Origin: JBEEMU01 sp043778315
GTDB taxonomy: Bacteria; Bacteroidota; Bacteroidia; Chitinophagales; Saprospiraceae
DNA length: 10,487 nt
Direction of reading: 5' to 3'
NCBI GenBank assembly: GCA_043778315.1
Contig: JAYWGJ010000029.1
Coordinates: forward strand, 1 to 10,487
Made by a program: the position numbers and the translations under genes. Positions 1 through 9,000 of the stretch are shown here, in pieces. How positions within the stretch are numbered: the first letter of the stretch is position 1; each line of letters starts with the position of its first letter. A model generated the notes under the pieces. The model saw nothing but the letters and a program-made list of their open reading frames with translations. It was not told the DNA's origin and did no database searches.

Positions 1-58
1 ATTCACAGACGCAATAAACCACGTCCCTATTCCATTCATAGACGCGATAAATCACGTC
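1..58 (-). repeat. Two tandem hairpin repeats directly after the gene's stop codon
   Basis: Two related units of about 33 bp lie in tandem (1-33 and from 34), differing at a few positions such as 6, 13, 19 and 30. Each contains an 8-bp stem with an AA loop on the plus strand: 41-48 with 51-58, and 8-15 with 18-25. The first stem lies one base downstream of the TAG stop. Read as minus-strand RNA every position pairs, using one G-U in one unit and three in the other. On the plus strand these same positions are A/C mismatches. Possible roles are a 3'-end stabilising or attenuating structure, or a dispersed repeat family. No U-run follows within the window. Confidence 0.7.
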
Positions 59-98
59 CCTACTCACCCGTCACGCGTACCAATTTCTGCGCTACGCT
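1..98. repeat. Terminal direct repeat, left copy
   Basis: Bases 1-98 are identical to 10390-10487, both running to the window edges. The copy holds the tandem hairpin repeats, the TAG stop and the last 12 codons of the gene (SVAQKLVRVTGE). The offset is 10,389 bp. Confidence 0.98.
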
Positions 99-3000
99 GT
101 ACCAGCCTGTACCTACTATTTTGACCATGTAAGTACCTGACGCTAAGTCCGATATGTCCATGTTCACTATGTTTGTACCATTGCTGATAGACAGTTTCAT
201 CGCACTCATCTGATGCCCTAATACGTCGTATATTTCTATGGTCGCGTCTTCGTCGCCTCTATCTGTGTAGAATTTTACGGTCACGTCGTTCGTGCTGTTC
301 GGGTTCGGGTACAGGTTCGTCACGCCGTTTGTCGTCTCGTCGTAGCAGCCTTGCGTCGCTACGCTTTCCGCTAATCCGTACACCGCCGTCGTCCCGTCAA
401 AGTCCGTTTGTACTAAGCGGTAGTAGTTATTGCGCGTCGCTTTACCGTCCGTAAATTGGTAGTTCCGTACCGTCGTGCTGTTGCCCGCCGCAGCAATTAC
501 GGCTAAGCTGCCCCACGTTTTGCCGTCTGCACTACGCTCTACTCGGAACGATTTTGCGTTCTGCTCGCTCGCCGTCGCCCAATTCAGGTTGATGCTACAA
601 CCGTCCGCTATACCTTTAAAGTACAGCAAAGTCACTGGTAACGGGGTCACATAATAGCCCGCATCGATGTTCGGGTTGCGCTCGCCCGCCGCTAACGCAA
701 TAACAGCCGTTCTGCCGCTTGTCAGGTCTGCATCGGAGTTGAAGAACGGCGTTTCGCCGCCTGCACTACCGCCGATCGTTCCCGTCGTTCCCGTCCGCGT
801 GTAACCCGCTACTGCCGCAAACTCTACCACATAACTCGCTGGCGTAAGATTCGCAAACCAGTAAAACCCTTTCGCATCTGTCGTCGCCGTCGCTACGGGC
901 GTAGTCAAATCGGTGCTAAGGTATAGGTTTACCGCCACGCCTGCGAGCGGCTGCTCGCCGTCATCTTGTATGCCGTTCTTGTCCGTATCTATCCAAACGT
1001 AATCGCCCAAAGCCGCTGTGTTTTGCACAATACCTGCATCTACACTCGAGTTAAACTCACCCGCAATCAAGGTCACATCTGCCGTTCTGCCTGTCACAGT
1101 ATTTGCGTCTGAGCCGTTTGCTGTACCTGTCGTTTGCGTCGTAAACGTCGCATTCGCTGGCAAGCTCGCCGCATCAAACTCCACATAGTAAGTGCCTGGA
1201 TTTAAGCCCGTAAACGAGTAGTACCCGTTGCCGTCTGTCACCGTTTTACCGATTACCGCGTTTGTCGCACTGTCGTACAAAGTAACTATTACACCTGCAA
1301 CGCCTGCTTCGCCTGCGTCTTGTACGCCGTTGCTGTCTGCATCGAGCCACACATAATCGCCGAGTCCTGCTTTTTGTAGCGTCACGCCTGCATCAATCGT
1401 GCTATTAAACTCGCCTGCCGTGAGCGTGATTGGCGCAGTTTTACCCGTCGCCGAGTCCACATCGCTGTCGTTGGTATTGCCCGTTGCGTTCTGTTTGGTG
1501 AACGTTGCGCCAAGCGGAATGTTCTCGAATCCGACTACATAAGTGCCTGGCGTGAGGTTCACGAAGCTGTAATAGCCGTTCGCATCTGTCACTGTACTCG
1601 CTAATTTCGTTGTGCCGTCGGCTGCATACAATATCACCGTTACGCCTGCCAAAGGCTGCTCCGTTGCATCTTGTACGCCGTCGCCGTTGCTATCCAACCA
1701 CACATAATCGCCTAAGCCTGCGCGAGTTGTGCTTATCAAACCTGCATCTGCGTCCAAGTTTACTTGACCTGCTGCGAGCGAGATGGTTGGCGTGATGCCA
1801 CTTATTGGGTCTGCATCGCTGCCGTCCGCCGTGCCGTTCGTTTGCGTTGTAAACGTGAAGCCTGCTGGCAAGTTCGTAAACTGTACTTTGTAGTCGCCTG
1901 CTGGCAAGTTCGGGAACAAATAGAACCCGTTTGCGTCCGTCGTCGTCGTCGCGATTATCGCGCCCGTCGTTGCGTCCAACAAATTAACACCTACGCCGCT
2001 TATGCCTTTCTCGCCTGCACCTTGTGTGCCGTTGCCGTCGGTGTCGAACCAAACGTAGTTGCCGATTGCGCCTGTCGGCGCACCTGCTTTGTAAATACCT
2101 GCATCGACCGTCAATTTGTCTTCGCCTTGACCCAAGTTTATCGCATCGGTGATGCCTGTCGCTGGGTTTACGTCCGTGTCTTTGCTGTCGTCCGCGCCTG
2201 CGTCTTTGGCGGTAAAGCCGTAACCGCTTGGCAAACTCGCTGTCACAAATTCTACTTTGTAGCTACCTTTATCTAAGCCTGTAAATAAGTAGTGTCCTGT
2301 CGCGTCAGTCGTCGTTGTCGCTATGATTGCGTTGGTTGTTGCGTTAAGCAAATTAACCGTTACGCCACTAACTCCCACTTCGGTAGCCGCTTGTATGCCA
2401 TCATTATTACTATCATACCAAACATAATCGCCGAGGCTGCCCTTGCCGCTCGCGCTACCTGCTGGGTACAAACCTGCATCGATATCGTCGCGGAAGGTTG
2501 TGCCGACCGTTATCGCATTCGTCTTGCCTGTACTCGGGTTGGCATCGCTGCCGTCGCCTGTACCGTTTGTCTGATTGCTAAATACAAATCCTGTTGGCAC
2601 GTTGCTAAATCCAACCACATAATCGGCTGCTGGTAAATTATTAAACGAATAGTAACCCGTTTTGTCTGTCACAGTTGTCGCGATGACCGTCACGCCGTCG
2701 GCGGCGTACAACGTCACGGTGATACCACCAATGCCGCTCTCGTTCGCATCTTGAATGCCGTCTTTATCTGCGTCGTTCCAAACGTAGTTGCCGATGCCGC
2801 CTGTCGGCGCAGTCGCGTTGTAAATGCCTGCATCTACGCTGAGGTTTTTCTCGCCTGGGGCTAAACTGTAATATTTAGTGAAGCCTGTGGTCGCGTCTGC
2901 GTCGCTGTCTGTATTGTCGTTTGCTGCTGCTACGTCTTTGGTGGTGAGGACAAAGCCGCTCGGAAGCGTCGCTATCACGAAGCCAACTTTGTAGCGTCCA

Positions 3001-6000
3001 GCGTCCAAATTGTTAAACAAGTACTCGCCAAGGGCGTTTGTTACGGTCGTTGCGACTATCGTATTTGTCGCGTCGTATAGGTTTACGGTCACGTTCGGTA
3101 CGCCTGCTTCGCCTGCGTCCTGCACGCCGTTATTGTTCACGTCGTTCCAAACTCTATCGCCAAGTGCAGCTTTGCCGCTCAATACTGGTACTAAACCTGC
3201 ATCTATATCGGTGCGTTTATCGCCTGCGGCAATGTTAATTACTGCCGTTTTGCCTGTCGTCGCGTCCGCGTCGGAGCCGTCGGTAGTGCCGTTGGTTTGC
3301 GTCGTGAACGTCAAGCCTGGCACTGTACCAAAGCCAACTACATAGCTACCCACTGCAATATTATCAAATAAATACTTGCCGTTACCGTCCGTAATGGTCG
3401 TTGCAATTATGGTCGTGCCGTCGGCTGCGTACAGCGTCACGGTTACACCCGATACGCCTTTTTCGCCCGCCGTTTGTACGCCGTTGCCGTCGTCAAACCA
3501 CACATAATCGCCGATGCTCTGCGTGGTCGGTTCTGCAAAATAAATGCCTGCGTCCACGTTCCGCTCGTTCTCACCACCGCTTAATGTGATGGTGTTGCTT
3601 CTTCCTGTGATTAAATCTGCGTCCGAGTCGGTCGCTGTGCCGCTATCCGCGCCACTGCCTTTTGGCGAGAAAACGTAGTTCGTCGGTAGCGTAAAGCCTA
3701 CCGTGTAGTCGCCTGGCGTTAATTTGTCAAACAAATAATTGCCATAAGCGTCCGTCTTGGTAGAGCCAACTGCTTTGCCTACACTATTATATAGTGTTAC
3801 GGTTACGCCTGCTACGCCAACTTCTGAGCCGTCTTGAACGCCGTCTTTGTTGGTGTCAGAAAAGACGCGGTCGCCGAGAGAGGCGGGAAGCGTACAAGTT
3901 ACGGTTTGCACACCGTCAATATTGGTACAATAACCACCTACATATCGTACATACACTAAGTAATCATTGGCGGATAAGCCAGGAAAAACATTACTGCTTT
4001 GCCAACCAATAAAGGTATAAGGTGCTGTTGTACCAGTGCGCAAACGATACTCTAATGCGCCTGCTGCGCCTGTTGCATTAATCGTGATGATACCATTATT
4101 AGTCCCACAGAGGGACTCGTTGGTGGTAACAACACTATTAATTACTATGGCAGCGCGTACCAAAATAGAAACGGTCGCTGTACCTGTACAGCCGCTTGCG
4201 GTAGTCGCAGTAACGGTGTAAATGGTTGTGCCGACAATGGGAGATATGTTTATGCTTGCAGTACTTTCGGTGGTACTCCATGCGTAAGCAACGCCGCCGC
4301 TCGCACTTAGATTCGTACTTTCGCCTTCGCAAAGACTTGCTGTGCCGCTAAGCGCAATAATGGTCGGCGGAGGGCTGAGCGTAATACTTGTACTTGCCGT
4401 ACAGCCGTTTGTTGCCGTAATAGTTACGGTATAAGCCGTAGCCGAGGTAGGTGTGACGGTGTGCGTAGCCGTTGCAGTCGCGTCGTCCCAGGCATAAGTA
4501 GAAACAGTACCACCTGTCAAATTCGCCGTTAATACTGTGTTTGGTGATACGCACGAAGTTGGCGCGCCACCAATAGTAGCTGCTGTATTACATCGGTATC
4601 CTGCATCAATAGTCGGGTTGTCTTTTGCCGTACCTGTACCGCCAATATTAATTGCAAACGCAGGAGAAAAACCATCTGTTGTGTTTGCATCAGAATTATT
4701 ATCTGTTGTGGCGGTAGTTGTGGGTGTAGTTAAAATCTTACTATTATTAGTTGTTGGAAATTTGACTTTATAGTTGGCACTTGCCGTGATTATAAAGTTG
4801 TAATAGCCAGGGTTGCCTGTACCGTTGTTTGCGGTAAGCGTTGTTTGGGCAAATGCGTAATTGCCGCTTCCGGGTGTGGTTTCTTTCCAAAGTTCTACGG
4901 TTACGCCGTTGATACCTGCCGAAGCGGGTTCGTCGTTTGTGCCGTTGCTATTGGTGTCGTTCCAGACGTAGTTGCCGACCGAGCCGAGGGGCGTAAAGCC
5001 AAAATCAAAAGAGTGGTCGGTTTCGCCCGCGCTACCTGTGGTAGCTAATATATAAGGGAAGCCGTTGATGGCTGCGCCGAGTGCGCCTGTTAAGCCAGTT
5101 GCGATAGTCGCGTCGTTATCGTTTTGGTCAGGGTTAGTGCCTTGACCTGTATTCGCATTAGTAATATTGTAGGTGGCTGCGCCTACGGTCAAAGTACCAC
5201 CTGCAAACGGATTAGTGCCGCCGTTGCCGACTACTATATAATAAGGTGTGATTGGCGTTAAGCCAGTAAAACCTGTACCTGATGCCGCACCCGTAGTGGC
5301 GTTTACACCTGCATTATCTACATTACCTTGATTAAAATAGTATTCGCCTTTGGCGTTAGTGGTGGTTAAGCCAACTAATACACCTGCCGCGTTGAATAAC
5401 TGAACCTTGATATTGGCGATACCTGCTTCGGTGGGGTCTTGTACGCCGTTCGCGTTGGCATCAGCCCAAACGTAGTTACCGATTTCGAGCGGGGATTGAT
5501 TACAAAGTATTTCTACATCGCCCATACCGCCTGCTTTACCAAAGTTTCCGCCAGGTGCGTCCGATTCATTATATAAAAGTTGTGCGTTGTTAGCCTGCCC
5601 TGTTGTATTGCTATAATAGCGCACACCACCCGAGTTATAGTTATCGCGAGGGTCAAAAACCGTGTTTAATATCTCTCCTTTACCAGGAAATAAGGCTAAA
5701 CCACCTAAACTAGTTTCATCGTGATTAGATGGGTTACTCAGTACGCCTAAAACGCCGCCTGCACCTTGATCAAATCTATCTTGGTAATAAAACTCACCGC
5801 CGTTCGGTCCGTCTCCATTGTTTGCACCTGCGGTAGTAGTAGTACCTTCAGTAGCATTAGTTTCTATGATAAAACTACCATTATTACTATAGGCGCGCAA
5901 TATATCACCTGCACCTGTTGTATAAAAAGTAGCACCATCAGCCGTGTTTGTACTATAATTTTGATTGCCGCCTTGATGGCCTGTTCTATCACCAAAACCC

Positions 6001-9000
6001 AATACCATAGCACCGTCTATATCAAACTCTATATCCATTAAGATAGGCTGTGGATACATTGGGCTATAAGTATTTATCACTTGTACTTCTGCAAAATTTC
6101 TTGCCCACGGATGCCAGCTAGTATTAGATAAACCTGCTATATTGCCGTTAGGGTCGGTATAAACCGCACTTGCACCGCCGTTGGTTTCGCCTCCATTCAA
6201 ATTTGCATTTCTATTAAAAGTAAGTGGAAAATCTAATACTTGTGTAAATACAGCCGTACTTGGCGTAGCCGAAGCCGATACTTTGTAGACAGTAGCCTTG
6301 AGTTCGTTTCTATCTACGGTACTGCCACTAACGCCATCGCAAATACCACCTATATAAATGTCACCGCGATAGTGTTTTACAGCGAAAGGTCTGAACGTGC
6401 TGTTATTGCACGGGTTAGGTAGCGCAGCATACGCTTCTATCTGAGCAGCGGTGGTAGGTGCTGCACCATTCGCTACATCTATACGCCACAGTTTTCTATC
6501 ATTAAGGTTAATGGTGTATAAGTATTGTCCATCGTCAGAAATATCTAAGTCGCCCATACCTACTTTACCTACTTTATCAAACATCTGCTCGTCGTAGTTT
6601 GCCTGTGTAGGATCATTTCCGCCAGGTGAGAAATTGCGGGTAACCGTTCCTGCGTTAAAGGCAGAATTGATACTACTCAAATTAACGAAAGCCGTAGTTG
6701 CCGTTGATACATTGGTTGTCTTCGCATTATTGGTTACATACAAACCATTGCTGCCTAAGCTACCAAATGCAACGTGCCGTTTTGCAAACGCCGAAGAAAA
6801 CAGTTTGTTCGTTTTGCGTTGAAAAGCAACACCCCATACCGCTCCTGTTGTATTGGCACCGCCAATATTTGTACTTGACCCTGACGTGCTTGCATCATAA
6901 GGGTAACTTAATAATGCTGGCGCAGTAGCGGCAGAGCCGCCCGCTTGGCTATTTCCATTAGTATATTTAGGTACTACTACTCGCGGTATAACGCCTGCAT
7001 TTTGGCAATAATCACTTGGGTAGTTCACACCCATATTTGCCGTACAAAGCGGCGCGGTAATAAACTGTGTTGCGGTAGCGTTGTTCGTACCCGAAGCCGT
7101 AGGACTTACGCCCATAGGCAAACCTGTAAATTCTAAGCGTACTTTTGCGCCGCTCGGGACTTGTGCTGTGGTGAACGTGTATTGTCCTTTACTGTCGGTG
7201 GTTGTGGTAGCAATGCCTGTTGCACCAGCATTGTCATAAAAAGCGGTGACGGTCACGCCGCTCACGCCTTCTGTTTCGTAAGTATCGCGGACACCGTTAT
7301 TATTAAAATCACGGAATACTTGTCCACCCGTACCTGAGGTACAAGGTGTGAGTAAGCAATCGCTTGCCGCAATACTAATCGCTTTTGGCGTGGCAAAAAC
7401 CGTTGTTGTAGTACTATACACTACCGTTACGTTGCCGCTTGTCGCTGATGCGGTAGGTACGGCAAAGTTGAGTATAGCGGGTTTGGCAGCCGTGGCTGGA
7501 TTGATAGATTGTGTGGCTGTTGCGCCTGGTACGGTGACCGTGATGGTTTCGCCGCTAATCGCGTTTGTCCAATCAACAATAACTTGTACCGTTACTTGGC
7601 TTGTGCCGCCTGCGGCGTTGCCGTTGCTATCATAACAGCCCGAGGTGTTGATAGTAGAGGTGAGGGTTGGCGGCGGTGTTCTGAAGCCGAAATCAAACTT
7701 GTGCGTATTTTCACCTACGTTGCCTGTGGTGAATGCTGCTACCGCAGTAGTACCATTTACGATGCCGTCGCTATCGCGTTCGCCATTGCCGCCTTGCGCC
7801 ACAGGTGTTAGTGCATTTGTACCGAAAGCCGCTTGTTTGCTACTACCAGAGATATTAGGAACACGAACCTCGTAGGCGGTATTAGGTAATACACCCGTCG
7901 CACCGTTCATAGTCACATTGGCTGTATTAAAATAATACGAACCTGCTTGTCCGTTGAGCGTAGCAGTAGTGATAGTACCTACTTGGGTCGCGCCTTGCCA
8001 AAGCTCTACGGTCACGCCGTTGAGTCCTGGTTCGTCGGCATCTTGTACACCGTCGCCATCGGTATCTGTAAACACACGATTACCGATTTCGATAGGTGCA
8101 GTATCATAAATCAACTCTATATCGCCCGTACCTTGTCCTTTGCCAAAGTAGCCCTGAGAAGGATTGCCCGACCACATTTCTTGTCTAAAATTTTGTGCAT
8201 TGGCATCGTTCGGAATCCAATTAATACCACCTGTTTGCGAGTTTTGAGGGTCAGCATAATAAAACACGGTTTGATTACCACCTGGGAAGGTAGCCGATGC
8301 ACCTATAAATCCATGCCCGTCTGGACCTTCGTAGGCATCGTAGTACGACTCATGAAAGATAAGTTGATTAGGAAAGTATTGAAAACCGTAAACATTATAA
8401 TAATTATTACTATTACCAAAATTTGTTGCAGTAGATGCAGTAGGTGGTGCGTAATTACTACCGCACCGCGATATAGTACCCGCGTTTGCGCCACTGCTAT
8501 ACTCCAAATTATAGGTTGAAGCACCAGGCGTAGAAGGAAAGGCACGATACGCCATTTGTGGAATAAAGTAATTATTACCACCGTACTCCGCACCCGTTTG
8601 CGGGTTAGACACTAATGGATTAGGATCTACTTCAAAGTCGCCACGCAAATTCTTATACGATAATATCATCTCATCATTATAACTATCAAAATCAATATCG
8701 GAAGCTACGAAAGGAAACGAGGTGTTTCTGCAACAACCCGCCAACGGAGCGCCAGGTAATTGGTCGCCCATATAAGCGTCCATTATCCTAGCCCATGCGC
8801 CAGTAGCAGGGTCAAACGTATAGTAAATAGTATAATCGCTACCGCTATAAAGGGTATAATCGCCGCCGTTGTACTGCCCTACTCGGGCGTAATAACGCGG
8901 ATTAGTTACCCCAATATATATTTTTCCTTTGTAGATACCTAAGCCATCTACAAACCAATCGTCTTTGTGGTTCGGTATATAAGCAGCATCAAAATTATTG

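Noticed and set aside
1764..2276. A 170-codon open frame on the plus strand opposite the stalk array
   Set aside because: The translation is Cys/Arg/Val-rich low-complexity sequence mirroring the repeated SdrD-B codons. Similar frames recur opposite other repeats, so they are by-products of the array.
648..3887. Possible CRISPR-like or recently expanded DNA repeat array
   Set aside because: The periodicity is about 350-370 bp, is protein-coding in one frame, and identity between units is only in short stretches. These are diverged protein domains.
7947..8519. A 190-codon open frame on the plus strand opposite the propeller-coding region
   Set aside because: It lies wholly antisense to the strong minus-strand gene. 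Its translation has no recognisable domain, and an unusual Cys/Arg/Ile/Ser mix typical of a shadow frame.
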